Part shown: positions 19,701 through 28,500 of the stretch, one piece after another
Layout: every line of letters starts with the position of its first letter
Position numbering within the stretch: position 1 is the first letter of the stretch
Origin: Verrucomicrobiota bacterium
GTDB lineage: Bacteria; Verrucomicrobiota; Verrucomicrobiia; Limisphaerales; J093
Assembly: GCA_016716505.1 (NCBI GenBank)
Contig: JADJWF010000003.1
Coordinates: 124,001 to 188,000 of the forward strand
Direction of reading: 5' to 3'
Length of the DNA: 64,000 nucleotides
Program-made: the position numbers and the translations under genes
The notes under the pieces: generated by a model
What the model was told of the DNA's origin: nothing
Seen by the model: the letters and a program-made list of their open reading frames with translations, nothing else
Database searches by the model: none

Positions 19701-20742
19701 GCTGGCCCAGGTCCACGACCTCGACGGGGAACTGCCACTGGCCCGCCACCTGAAAGAGGGTCGTGACCGCGGACACCACCAGCGTGAGCTTGCCGGGCGG
19801 CAGTTCAAGGGAGTTGAACTCGGCCATGTAGGCCGGGAAGTTGAACGGAGATTGATTGAAAAGTTGAACGGGTGCAGTGGACTCCGCCTTGGCCACTTCC
19901 TGCCCGCCTTTCTTGAACTGGAAGACCACCACCAACGGTGCATCGGCCGGCAACAGGACGCGCTGCAGTTCGACCCAAAAACGGACCTTGAGCGGGGCCA
20001 GCCCCTTGCCCTTGAGCGAGACCAGCCGGGCCATCGGCACGTCGGTCCAATCGCCGAGCTTGACTGGCTGGGTGCCTGAAAACACCCCGCCGGGTACGGC
20101 CAGCGCGCCGGCGCCCACTAGCGCCACCGGGGGCAGTTCGACCAACGCCGGCGTGCCCAGGACTACCTCCTGGAAGCCGCCCTCGCCGAGCGCGGCTTCG
20201 ACAGGTGGGGACCCGCCTTGGGTGGCCTGCAAGATGTACGAGCCGGCCGGCAGATTGGGAAATTGAAAGTTGCCGTTGAGGTCAGTGACCGCCTCGCCCA
20301 GATGCAGGCCGGAAACGCTGAGCAATTGCACGGTCACCCCCGCACCTGCCGGCATGCCGTCCGGCCGGCGCACCGTGCCCAGCAGGCGCGCCGGCGCGGG
20401 CGTGAGCACCTCGAAATCCGCGTAGGTCAGCTCGCCGACCGGCCGACCGGCCGGCAGCATTGCCCAGCGTCCAAAGCCAGGGATTGCGTCGGCGGGCACG
20501 GAGACGTTGGCCGCAAACACGCCGTCGGCCCCGGCCACTCCACGGGCCACGGGCCGCAGCGCGCCGGCCTGTTCCCAATAAAAGCGCAGCTCGCGCGGGG
20601 CGTCGCCCGGTACCGTGCCGCGCAACAGGACCGCGCCGCCGGGAATCGCGGAAGTGGGGTTGGGGAACAAAGTGGCGGCCTGGCTCCGGAGCAGCGGAAA
20701 GACCAAAACCGCCATCGAAACGATGGTGCTAATGGCTTTCAT
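16750..20742 (-). CDS. Large exported protein with carboxypeptidase-regulatory-like, CARDB and Fn3-like domains
   Basis: This 1330-aa protein has a signal peptide (MKAISTIVSMAVLVFPLLRS, cleavage after about residue 22). A carboxypeptidase-regulatory-like beta domain is at about 122-165 (LLGTVRRPDGMPAGAGVTVQ). A large middle part has repeated propeller-like segments (FDLQPSLRYDRRGRPALVWV and similar). A CARDB domain is near 1080-1190, followed by a fibronectin-III-like domain. The C-terminal module ends QRFFRLAAR. No catalytic motif is evident, so it is most likely a cell-surface or secreted adhesion or binding protein. I prefer ATG 20742; a TTG at 20781 is in frame but gives a poorer signal peptide. 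An FNR-like box is 89 bp upstream. Confidence 0.8.
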   Translation of the reverse strand: MKAISTIVSMAVLVFPLLRSQAATLFPNPTSAIPGGAVLLRGTVPGDAPRELRFYWEQAGALRPVARGVAGADGVFAANVSVPADAIPGFGRWAMLPAGRPVGELTYADFEVLTPAPARLLGTVRRPDGMPAGAGVTVQLLSVSGLHLGEAVTDLNGNFQFPNLPAGSYILQATQGGSPPVEAALGEGGFQEVVLGTPALVELPPVALVGAGALAVPGGVFSGTQPVKLGDWTDVPMARLVSLKGKGLAPLKVRFWVELQRVLLPADAPLVVVFQFKKGGQEVAKAESTAPVQLFNQSPFNFPAYMAEFNSLELPPGKLTLVVSAVTTLFQVAGQWQFPVEVVDLGQRWYAGNVKSPTLTVTRQDFFRLRYDFNGTLPKVPGVGTPLFDQPLDLKFATLQNRVDLGIALTERFLSDGNWSGQAKALAQVTLLSLPVMNESRALTTHGTSLPGATYSFPPWTVPVVNPPPIPIWGAALPSPIDVCGLKFGGEVGIVLHLGGNVSLGGQVKTDLRTTASVSPGLTAQLNVGASIEAAVCEATANIAPQAALSAPIILDPAHSPPVYWDGLCLVFSAKANLALTCCGLGFDKSVNLFDPIKVGNCPAGLHGPAPAAGESLAYAPPRHASIAFSPAGFALAVWEGYTTVNGQIERTAPVHSIFDGETWSPPQPIAGPEFAGWEPQVSFISPRRAVVIWVRSTPGGAALAGPRPQGVCDTIGDLLDWGCGVIGGVVDFAESVWDAIFLSRAAAATGQPRLAISGTWQPPTLLSLDRELDVRPVLTSDPATGDAVLVWLREQEPIPGRQQALALYFARRGRAGWSAPQRVDPLSNAFDLQPSLRYDRRGRPALVWVRDADGDLGTPGDRTLVFSVLGAAGWSVPETLTGLPPAPWTPSLDFDDANAPVVAFVVPAANPETGELLPADGLLSTLHVARRGDRGWTSTPVGADTRAERPRLRVTADNRALVFFRGFGTLERFRPQGDVTAAVADLNAVTPGWGLTRLTRNDRLNWQVAAELNPATGEPLVLWESRNPAEPMADPALLTLPLRNQPDLTFAEPALEFSDEFPTPGRPMRITARVTNTGLAPVGVVSYQVHFFDREPLRGVTPFATGFLRGPLTTGAEEVVTADYTPADRGWRTFYIVVDATGVVPEADEANNRAEAAWGGLPAPQDLVVTPDARGGAARLEWTNPVADGSIRTWIWRTRAGSRESELVGVSTGESFVDPLIEPGVEYTYQLAAFDPQNVRSLAATSGPVSIPNPGPPEAETLRLSAVSFAGAVTLTWNALPAVQLEATDALGERTRWTPVTEGVRRVGGIAQFTLPAVQGQRFFRLAAR

Positions 20743-20831
20743 GAGGTTTATGCTAGCAAGCCTTTTTGCCCAAGACGTCAAGTCTCAATTCCGTGAGAAT
20801 TGGGAAAAGAGCCGGGTAATCCTCACTCTGA

Positions 20832-20845
20832 TTGACGCAGATCAA
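20832..20845. promoter_or_regulatory. FNR/CRP-family binding-site candidate
   Basis: The sequence TTGACGCAGATCAA matches the FNR/Anr consensus TTGAT-N4-ATCAA at 9 of 10 defined positions. It lies 89 bp upstream of the ATG of the exported CARDB protein, which reads leftward. A class II activator position (centre at -41.5) would put that gene's transcription start about 55 bp before the ATG. No FNR-family regulator gene is in the window, so function is untested. Confidence 0.4.
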
Positions 20846-21199
20846 TTTCACGCGCCCGGTCTGCTACGGTGCCCCGAAGCCATTGGGCGGCTACGCCACG
20901 AATTCGCCCGGCCCGCCGGCGGCGGCTTTGGCGGGCTCCGCGGGCACCGCTGCCGAGGGCGCATCTGTTTTCAGGCGTCTCATGGCGGGACGACCACCGC
21001 GGCACATGGGAGGCTCGGCGCCAGACCGCAGCCTTCGCACAACGCCGCGCCGGTGTCGGCTGGACGTAGCAGCAGGTCCGCACAGCTCGGCGGGATGGCG
21101 GTTGCGGCCAGATGGCGTGGCCCCAGTCGAATGGGGTGGGGCCGGGTAATTTCCGGGGCTGTCAAGAGCTGGCGAACAGCCCGTTTGTCCGTGGCCAAG

Positions 21200-21312
21200 C
21201 ATGAAGGGCTTGACCGAGCAAAGCGCCAAGACTTTTTCGAACTGGGTCAGGTTGCGCGCGCCGTGCTGCGTGATCAGCAGGAGATCCCCCAGGCAAACCG
21301 TCCCGTCCCGCG
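21200..21312 (-). pseudogene. Protein-like fragment resembling the C-terminus of an M24-type peptidase
   Basis: Read leftward without any start codon, this stretch gives a protein-like sequence including GTVCLGDLLLITQHG and ARNLTQFEKVL. The pattern of a Gly/Val-rich strand, (E/G)D, a run of aliphatic residues ending in T, then G and LT, recalls the last strands of M24 peptidases (Xaa-Pro or methionine aminopeptidase-like). The frame continues leftward to a stop but with no recognisable sequence. I infer a gene remnant; the family match is tentative. Confidence 0.3.
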
Positions 21313-21342
21313 GCTGCCGAGGGCCGAGACCACCGCCAGGAC

Positions 21343-21504
21343 CTGGCCGGACTGCCGGTCGAATTCGGACCCGCGTACGCGATCATCCGGCGGGGCAGGG
21401 ACCTGTCACTCGTGACGCTCGGCTGGTGGTTCTTGTGGCGCGAAGAGGCGAGCCTCGCCGCCCTGCGCGCGCACGTCGCGGCGTAGGTGAGGGAGGAACT
21501 GTGA
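21343..21504 (+). pseudogene. Relic of the 3' end of a second ybhN-like gene
   Basis: This segment aligns without gaps to 14206-14367, the last 54 codons of the intact ybhN-like gene, with 14 mismatches in 162 bp. It reads LAGLPVEFGPAYAIIRRGRD and onward in the same frame, including the WWFLWREEASLAALRAHVAA block. It then hits an in-frame TAG where the intact gene has GAG, five codons before the conserved final TGA. Most differences are synonymous, which suggests a paralogue that was once under selection rather than a recent copy. Everything upstream of the fragment is gone. Confidence 0.85.
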
Positions 21505-21682
21505 AAAGCGGAGCGGTTTCCGGGCATCAACGCGACGGCCGTCACGGCGAAGAAAGGGGCAGACCGTGCGGCCTCCCGCCTGGAGACTGTGCGAGTTGAG
21601 GCCCGGTTATGCGGCAAAACCGAGCCGCTCGCGGGGTGGTTACCCGCGGGGCGCTGACCGGTCGGCGGAAGCAGGCCGCCGC

Positions 21683-23086
21683 TTATCCACCCTGCGCCTT
21701 GGCCGCGTAGTACGCATCCACCCGGGCCGCGACGTCCCGGTAGCCGATGTCCGCCTCGTAAATGAGCTTGAACTGCTCGATGGCGTCTTCGGCTTGGCCA
21801 GCCTTCGCAAACGCCTCACCCAGATCGTAGAGCAGTTCCTTCTTCTCCTCGTCGAAGACGGGCTTTTCCTTCAGGGCGTTCTGCAAGGCGCGGATCGCCA
21901 AATCGGTCATGCCGCGGAGCAGGAAGCATCGGCCCAATTGGTGCACCGCGGCGATGCGCTTGTGCGGATGGTTTTGCGCCTTTTGAAACTCGGCAATGGC
22001 TTCGCCCACCTGGCCGGCTTCCAGCAGGCGCTGCCCCAGTTCGAACCGAAGCAGCAAATCGTTCGGGTACTGTTCGACCTGCTGGCGCGCCTGTTCGAGC
22101 GCCAACGCCCGCTTCCGCGCCTCCAGTTCGCGCCTTTGGTCGGCATGACCGGGCGCTGCGGGGTCCAGATTGGCTGATTGCCGGTCAAGTTTCCGTAACT
22201 CCAGTTCCGCAATCACCTTGGCGAGGCTCGGATCGGGCCGCTCGCCGCCCGCCAGTTGCCGGTAGATGTCGAGGGCGCGGTCGAATTCCTCCTTCTGCGC
22301 GAGCAGGTCCGCCAGGGACCGCAGCAACTGCAGGTCTCCCGGATGCTGGCGCAGGCGGGACTCGATGAGCGCGATGCCCTGAGCCACCTCATCGCCGGAG
22401 CGCGGGAGGCGGGCGGCTTTTTCGAGTTCGATGGCCTGCTGCTCATCCCGCAGCACGTCGCGATACGACCCGTGGCCGCCTTCCAACCGGCCATAACCCG
22501 CCTCCGTCATGGTCCGGCTGGCGGCCACGTTTTTATACTGCTGCGCGAGTTCAATGTCGTTGGGGTAGAGCTGCAGCAGGTCCGCGAGAATCTTGTCCGC
22601 GCGTCCGGGTTGGCCCGCCTGGGTGAGCGCGTCCGCAAGCTTCATGCCCACGTCGCGATCGCGGGGCATTTGTTTGAAGACGATTTCCAGCGAAAGTACC
22701 GCGGTCTGGGGAAAGCCGGCGGCGAGGGCGGCCTCCGCCAGGACCTTGTGTGCGTCGAGATTGTTGGGGTCGCCGTTGAGCACGCTTTCCGCAAGGTTCA
22801 GGGCCTCGAGGGGGTTGCCCTTCAAGGCCACGCGGGCCTGGACGAGTTTGGGGTTGGTCGAGCCGAGGAGTCGCTTGAACAGCCCTACCTTGCCCGCGCC
22901 GCCGGCGCGCTTGAATTGCGAGGCGCGCAGCGCCTGACGGCACTCGAGGAAGGCCGGCTCCTGCGCCACCACCTGGCTCAAGAGGGCGATCGCGTAATCC
23001 AGGTTGTTCTTCTCGAAGGCGAGCAATCCCTTCTCGTACTGCTCGCGCAACGCGCGGGGCACTTCGTTGACGCTCTTCTCTGGCAC
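21683..23086 (-). CDS. Tetratricopeptide repeat protein
   Basis: This 467-aa protein is made of helical TPR-like repeats through most of its length. Examples are the repeat starting LREQYEKGLLAFEKNNLDYA near residue 13, and LLYDLGEAFAKAGQAEDAIE near the C-terminus. It has no signal peptide or membrane segment, so it is probably cytoplasmic and works as a protein-interaction scaffold. The start is a GTG at 23086 (MPEKSVNEVPRALREQ); no ATG is available in frame nearby. No partner can be named from the neighbourhood. RNase P RNA is encoded 94 bp upstream on the same strand. Confidence 0.8.
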   Translation of the reverse strand: MPEKSVNEVPRALREQYEKGLLAFEKNNLDYAIALLSQVVAQEPAFLECRQALRASQFKRAGGAGKVGLFKRLLGSTNPKLVQARVALKGNPLEALNLAESVLNGDPNNLDAHKVLAEAALAAGFPQTAVLSLEIVFKQMPRDRDVGMKLADALTQAGQPGRADKILADLLQLYPNDIELAQQYKNVAASRTMTEAGYGRLEGGHGSYRDVLRDEQQAIELEKAARLPRSGDEVAQGIALIESRLRQHPGDLQLLRSLADLLAQKEEFDRALDIYRQLAGGERPDPSLAKVIAELELRKLDRQSANLDPAAPGHADQRRELEARKRALALEQARQQVEQYPNDLLLRFELGQRLLEAGQVGEAIAEFQKAQNHPHKRIAAVHQLGRCFLLRGMTDLAIRALQNALKEKPVFDEEKKELLYDLGEAFAKAGQAEDAIEQFKLIYEADIGYRDVAARVDAYYAAKAQGG

Positions 23087-23180
23087 CAGAAAAGATTATC
23101 GTCATCGGCTGGGGATTCCAAGGTGTTCTCCACGAATGGCTGGCCGGGCCGGAACCGCCCGGGCGCCCGCGCCTGGCCAA

Positions 23181-23586
23181 GTGACTTCGGGAGGGCTGTA
23201 AGCCGAATTCTGTCTGCGCCCGCGAACGGACGGAGAGGCTCATTTCTCTGAGCGGTCTTACCCGGAGCCGGGTTCCGCTTGCGCAGAACGGGCGCGGGCC
23301 ACGCCGGCGACTCCCTATTTGACCTTGCTCCCGATGGGGTTTTCCGTGCCTCCGCGCTTGCGCGAGGAGCGGTGGGCTCTTACCCCGCCTTTTCACCCTT
23401 GCCCGCCGGGTTGCCCCGGCTGGCGGTTTGTTTTCTGTGGCACTGTCCGTTGACGACGGCTTTCGCCGTCGCCGCCCGCGTGTATCCGTGCCCGCAGGCG
23501 CGGTTACGCGGCATCGTGCCCTGCGGAGTTCGGACTTTCCTCCCGCAGCTTTCGCCGCGAGCGAGCCTCCGCCCTCCCGAAGTCAC
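23181..23586 (-). ncRNA. rnpB: RNase P RNA (class A)
   Basis: This is the catalytic RNA that trims the 5' leaders of tRNA precursors. On the - strand the sequence contains the universally conserved GAGGAAAGTCCG near the 5' side. ACAGAATTCGGCTTA is near the 3' end, and ACAGTGCCACAGAAA lies between them. The first and last bases form a long P1 helix (GTGACTTCGGGAGGG pairing with CCCTCCCGAAGTCAC), which sets the ends. The length of about 406 nt is normal for a type A RNA. Weak open reading frames crossing this stretch are spurious. Confidence 0.95.
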
Positions 23587-23590
23587 CGCC

Positions 23591-23619
23591 ACCGTACTTG
23601 ACGGGCGGAGCCGGGGCAA
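23591..23619 (-). promoter_or_regulatory. Candidate sigma-70-type promoter of rnpB
   Basis: On the - strand, TTGCCC and TACGGT are separated by 17 bp. The second hexamer ends about 4-5 bases before the predicted 5' end of RNase P RNA. Both are partial matches to TTGACA and TATAAT (4/6 and 3/6); spacing and position support the call more than the hexamers do. Confidence 0.35.
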
Positions 23620-23749
23620 GGGAAGGGAGGCGGCGTGCGCGGTCGAGTTTTCGGCCCGGCGGATTTGAATTTCATTCATCGTCCGTTCGCGTAAGGTACC
23701 GCGCGGGTTGCCGTTCCGGCGCCCGGATTGACATTTAACCTGACGACTT

Positions 23750-24712
23750 ATGCCACTGACACATACCCGCGACCTGTTCGCCAAGGCCCTCAAGGGCAAG
23801 TACGCCCTCGGTGCCTTCAACGTGAACAACATGGAATTGATCCAGGCGATCGTGGAGGCCTGCGAGGAGGAAAAGGCCCCGCTGATCCTCCAAATCTCGA
23901 AGGGCGCGCGCCAATACGCGCATCCGGTGTACCTCAAGAAGCTGATCGAAGCGGCGGTCAGCCTCAGCAACATCCCCATCGCCATCCATCTCGACCACGG
24001 CGACACCTTCGAACTGTGCAAGCAGTGCATTGATGAGGGCTTCACCAGCGTGATGATTGACGCCAGCCACATGGACTTCGCCAAGAACGTCGAGATCACA
24101 AAGAAGGTGGTGGATTACGCCCACAAGCATAACTGCGTCGTGGAAGCGGAACTCGGGCATCTGGTTGGCGCGCAGTTCGACGAGGGCGAGGAAGGCGGCG
24201 CCCACTCCGTCAGCGGCCACTACACCGTGCCGGCCGAGGCGGTCGAATTCGTGAAGCAGTCCGGTTGCGACTCGCTGGCGGTCGCCATCGGAAACAGCCA
24301 CGGCGCGTACAAGTTCAAGGGCGAGCAACACCTCGACTTGGAGCGCCTCAAACTGATCAAGAAAGCCCTCATGGACGCCGGCATGGGCGATTACCCGCTC
24401 GTCCTGCACGGAGCCTCCAGCGTGCCGCAATACCTCGTGGACGAGGTCAACAAATACGGGGGCAAGATGCCCGAGGCGAAAGGCGTGCCCGAGGCGGACA
24501 TCGAGGTCGCCCGCCGTACCGGGTGTACCAAGGTCAACATTGATACCGATCTCCGCATTGCCATGACCGCGGCGATCCGCAAGGTGTTCGCGGAGAAGCC
24601 CGGCGAGTTTGATCCGCGCAAGTATCTGGGGCCGGCCCGGCAGGCGGTGAAGGATCTAGTCCGGCACAAGGTGAAGAACGTCTTGTGCTGCGCGGGCCAC
24701 GCCTTCGATTGA
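23750..24712 (+). CDS. fba: Class II fructose-bisphosphate aldolase
   Basis: This enzyme catalyses reversible cleavage of fructose-1,6-bisphosphate to dihydroxyacetone phosphate and glyceraldehyde-3-phosphate in glycolysis and gluconeogenesis. The 320-aa product has the zinc and catalytic motif AIHLDHGD (Asp82, His83). Further zinc ligands are His184 in GNSHGAYK and His220 in VLHGASS, and the phosphate-binding NIDTDLR follows. Spacing and length match class II (short, class IIB-like) aldolases. A GC-rich hairpin with a T-run (24739-24779) follows the gene. RNase P RNA is transcribed divergently to its left. Confidence 0.95.
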   Translation: MPLTHTRDLFAKALKGKYALGAFNVNNMELIQAIVEACEEEKAPLILQISKGARQYAHPVYLKKLIEAAVSLSNIPIAIHLDHGDTFELCKQCIDEGFTSVMIDASHMDFAKNVEITKKVVDYAHKHNCVVEAELGHLVGAQFDEGEEGGAHSVSGHYTVPAEAVEFVKQSGCDSLAVAIGNSHGAYKFKGEQHLDLERLKLIKKALMDAGMGDYPLVLHGASSVPQYLVDEVNKYGGKMPEAKGVPEADIEVARRTGCTKVNIDTDLRIAMTAAIRKVFAEKPGEFDPRKYLGPARQAVKDLVRHKVKNVLCCAGHAFD

Positions 24713-24738
24713 TCGTCGCTCGTGGCCTTGGGTTGTTT

Positions 24739-24779
24739 CGCCCCGCCTGGCCATCGCACCGGGCGGGGCGACTGCTTTT
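24739..24779 (+). terminator. Probable terminator downstream of fba
   Basis: A perfect 9-bp inverted repeat (CGCCCCGCC at 24739-24747, GGCGGGGCG at 24762-24770) with a 14-nt loop is followed by ACTGCTTTT. The T-run is short and offset, so confidence is moderate. Confidence 0.45.
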
Positions 24780-24946
24780 GGCGCGAGAGCCGGGCCGGAG
24801 GTGGGTTGAGTTCGGGCGCCGGACATTCGGATGCATCGGGCTGGGCGAGCCTTTGGGCTGCGCGGCGCAACGGCCCCGCCGGAGGTGGCGCTTTGCGGTC
24901 CGCCGGCGGTGGGCTACTCTCCGCCCCGCCAGGAGCCTCAACACCG

Positions 24947-25513
24947 ATGAGCATTGTCACGAAGACCGGCGATGCCGGCACGACCGGCCTCATGTATAAC
25001 CGCCGCGTCGCCAAGCACCACCCCCGCGTGGAAGCCTATGGCTGCGTGGACGAGTTGAATTCGGCCATCGGTTGGGCGCGATCGGTGGCGGTGGCGGAGG
25101 AAGTCCGGGAATCGCTGATCGCCACCCAAAAGGAGCTGGTCATTCTGATGGGCGAACTGGCCACGGCCACCGCCGATCTGGATCGCTACGTGCAAGACGG
25201 CTTTCAACTGGTGACCCGGGAGATGACCGCGCGCCTGGATCGGTTGGCCGCGGACCTTGAAGCCCGTCAGCCCAGCTTCCACGGTTGGGCCACGCCCGGT
25301 CAAAACCAGCACGCGGCCGCCCTGGATGTCGCCCGGGCGGTGTGCCGTCGCGCGGAGCGCCGCGTCTGTGCCCTTCACGAGGTGGGCGATCTGCGGAACC
25401 CGGAAATCATCGTCTATCTCAACCGCCTGGCCGATGTGCTCTGGCTGATGGCCCGCTGGGAGGAGACGCATCCCGCACCACCCGCGCATTCGGCGGGTAA
25501 CCGTCCTCTTTGA
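24947..25513 (+). CDS. PduO-type cob(I)alamin adenosyltransferase
   Basis: This enzyme transfers the 5'-deoxyadenosyl group from ATP to cob(I)alamin, making coenzyme B12. The 188-aa product has the PduO-type ATP-binding N-terminus (TKTGDAGTTGL). It has the central YGCVDELNSAIGWAR helix, the RRAERRV helix and the C-terminal YLNRLADVLWLMARWEE. AGGAG precedes the ATG at 24947. The open frame runs further upstream but only the sequence from this ATG is conserved. A RACo-like corrinoid activator is encoded about 8 kb to the right, so corrinoid-dependent enzymes probably exist elsewhere in the genome. Confidence 0.92.
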   Translation: MSIVTKTGDAGTTGLMYNRRVAKHHPRVEAYGCVDELNSAIGWARSVAVAEEVRESLIATQKELVILMGELATATADLDRYVQDGFQLVTREMTARLDRLAADLEARQPSFHGWATPGQNQHAAALDVARAVCRRAERRVCALHEVGDLRNPEIIVYLNRLADVLWLMARWEETHPAPPAHSAGNRPL

Positions 25514-25592
25514 TCCGGCGGTTCGCGGGGCAATTGCCTTCAATTTCGAACGCGCTTCCAAGGGTGGGATTCCGGTTGAATCCGGACCCGCG

Positions 25593-28500
25593 TTGGCGCG
25601 TCATCTCCGCGTGTTCTCCGGTCATTTCTTTTGGGGAAGGCGTTCGCCGCAGACACCGGCGCGGACTGGACAAGTCGGTGTTGCGCGCGCCGGGCGGTGC
25701 GCCGTCCTCGCGCTCGCCCTCGCCGGTCTGGACTTGCTGGGGCAGGGGCCCAATCCCGAATTCTCGTTTTCCGCCGGTGCCAGTCTCGCCTACTCCCCCG
25801 CGCTGGGCAGCGACGGCACCTTGTATTTCGGCACTCGCGCGGGCGATGTCTTCGCGGTGGCGTCCAACGGCGCGGAGCGATGGCGACTTCGTCTTCCCCG
25901 GTCCGTGGCCGCGCCCATTACGCTAACGGGTGATGACACGATCATTGTTGGGGCCTTGGACGGAGCGCTGCGCGGAATCTCGTCCGCGGGTGTGATCCGG
26001 TGGACCTTTCCGACGGGTAACGAGATCTGGGGTGGCGCCGCGCTGGGCGCGGACGGAGCGATCTATTTCGGGTCGCGCGACGGTAACGTGTACGCCCTCC
26101 ACTCCAATGGAAGTCTGCGCTGGCAGGCTTCTCTGGGCGGCCCGGTCATTGACTCGCCGGCCCTCGCGGCGGACGGAACCTTGTACGTCAGCGCTCGCAG
26201 CGACCGGCTGTTGGCCCTGGACCCGGACGGTGGCGTGAAGTGGTCGCTGGCGATTTCCCAGCCAGCGGCACCCGCGATTGGGCCGGACGGCACCGTGTAC
26301 GTCGGGGCGGGCGACTCCCGCCTGCGAGCCATCAGTCCGGCCGGAGCCGTGTTGTGGACCCACAACACCGCGTCGGCGATCCGGTCATCCCCGACGATCG
26401 CGCCAGACGGGCGGATTTTCGTCACCTCTTGGAATGGCGAGGTACGGTGCGTACGGCCGGATGGCACCCTGTCCTGGTCCGCCAACCTGCGGGAAGACGC
26501 CCGGTACTCGGCGGCGGCGCTCGGTGCGGACGGCAACGTGTACGTGGTGACGGTTTCCGGTGTGTTGTCGTCATTGCGGGGGACCTCGGGCGAAGTCCGG
26601 TGGGCCTCTGAGCCGCAAGGCCGGGTGGACGCAGGTTCGCCGGTCATCGCGCCGGGCGGCATGGTGTACTTCGGCACTGACGCGGGCCGGGTGCTGGGTT
26701 TCGCTGGGGCAGGAGGGCCGGCTTCCGGGGCATGGCCACTCTCGGGGCGGGACCCCCGGCGCAGCGGGGGCGGGTTCGTGCAGCGCGAATTGCCCGCCGC
26801 GTACGGGGCCGGCGCAGTGGCGGAGGTCACACTCGTTGCCACCGTGCCCGCCGGCACCAGCTTCTACACGGTCGAGGATTCGCCGCCCGCGAACTGGCTC
26901 GTCGGGGCGATCAGCCATGCCGGGACTTTCGATGCGGCTCATCGCCGGGTGAGATTCGGGCCGTTCCGCGACGGAGTTTCCCGTCGCCTGAGCTACCTCG
27001 TCACGCCGCCGCTGGGAGAGGCGGGGGCGAGGACGTTCTCCGGGGTCACGGTGAGCGAAGGCGGGGAGCAGTGGGTCATGGGCAGGCAGGTCATCCAAGC
27101 CCTCCCGCTGCATCCCGCGGATCTTCAGACCGTGGACGGTTGGCTGACGCTGTCCGAAGTGACAGCGTACGGGGCCGCGTGGCGGCGGGGCACGGCGTGG
27201 AACATTCCGCCGGCGGTCGTCCCGGCCAGCTTCCTTGATCGGGCCATCGAGATCTGGCTCGCGGGCGAGGCCTATCGCTACGACACCAATTTTGGCACCG
27301 CGCCCGCATGGTGGCGCCCAGTGCGAGATGGCCAGCCCCTCTACCCGCCGCCCGCTTCGTCCCGCGCAAGCACGCCAAGCGGCACGATCGTGTCTTCGTT
27401 GCCCTCAACCGCCAGCGCTGGAGACCTCATCGAGGTAACGCTCACGGTCAACCCCGCGACCAACGTCGTGGCCTACGGCGTCGAGGAGGCGGCCCCCCCG
27501 GGATGGGCGGTCGTGGCGCTCTCCCATTCTGGCGTGGTGGATTCGTATCGCGCGCGTCTCAAATGGGGTCCCTTTTTCGACGCCGTCCCGCGGACGCTGA
27601 CCTATCGGCTCGCCGTCCCCGCTTCTGCCGCCGGGATTGCGGCATTCACTGGCGCGGCGGCTTTCGACGGCGCCGCCGCCACCACCACGGGCGCCCGGCA
27701 AATCTTCGTCGGAACGGCCGAGGGAGCCGGCATCTTCGTGACACGCCGGTTGCCCGAGCGGTACTTCCCCGGCACCCCACTGGCGGTCCGACTTGATAGT
27801 ACGCCGCCGGCGGATTCGCTGTACCATTTCTTCGAAGACTCCCCGCCGGCCGGCTGGATGGTGACGAATATCAGCGACGGTGGTTGGTACGACTCGACGG
27901 CGCGGCGGGTCCGGTTCGGGCCATTCCTGGACACCCTGCCTCGAACCGTTACCTACGACGTGACCCCGCCCGCCACCGACAGCGGCCCCCGCCAGTTCAC
28001 CGGTGTCTCGACCTTGAACGGAGTGGACGCGGTCATCGTCGGCGACGCCGAACTCAACTCGCTGCCGCTGCATCCGGCTGACCTATCGCCGGCGGACGGC
28101 TGGTTGACCCTGGGAGAAATGACGGCCTACGGCGCCGCTTGGAAACGGGACAATCCGTGGCCCATGCCGCCGAACGTGATCACCGGCGACTACCTGGTGA
28201 GGGCCATCCAACTGTGGCAGGGCGGTGAAGCGTACGCCTTCGAGGATAGTGTTAAGAGCGCCCCGAATTGGTGGATCGTCTCGACGAACCATTTCCCGGC
28301 GGAGGCCATGCCGCCCTCCTTCCCGCCCGGCTCAGTCGCTCCGAGCGGCGGTGTGCGACGAATCGCGCCCCGCCTTTTTACTAACGGCGTACCAACCCGA
28401 ATCGCGCTCGAGGTGACGCCGGCGACCAATACGCTGGTGTTCGCGGTGGAAGAGCAATTGCCGGCCGGCTGGCAGTTGCTGTCCGCCAGCGATGGCGTGA

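Larger units (their letters stand above)
20743..21682. other. 940-bp intergenic region holding gene relics
   Basis: No intact gene is supported here. It contains an FNR-like palindrome (20832-20845), a degraded 3' end of a ybhN-like gene on the + strand (21343-21504), and a protein-like fragment on the - strand (about 21200-21312). The remaining reading frames are Arg/Pro/Ala-rich shadows. The region looks like the scar of one or more deletions that removed most of at least two genes. Confidence 0.6.

Noticed and set aside
23279..23668. Frames within the RNase P RNA
   Set aside because: They cross conserved RNase P motifs and have no protein features.
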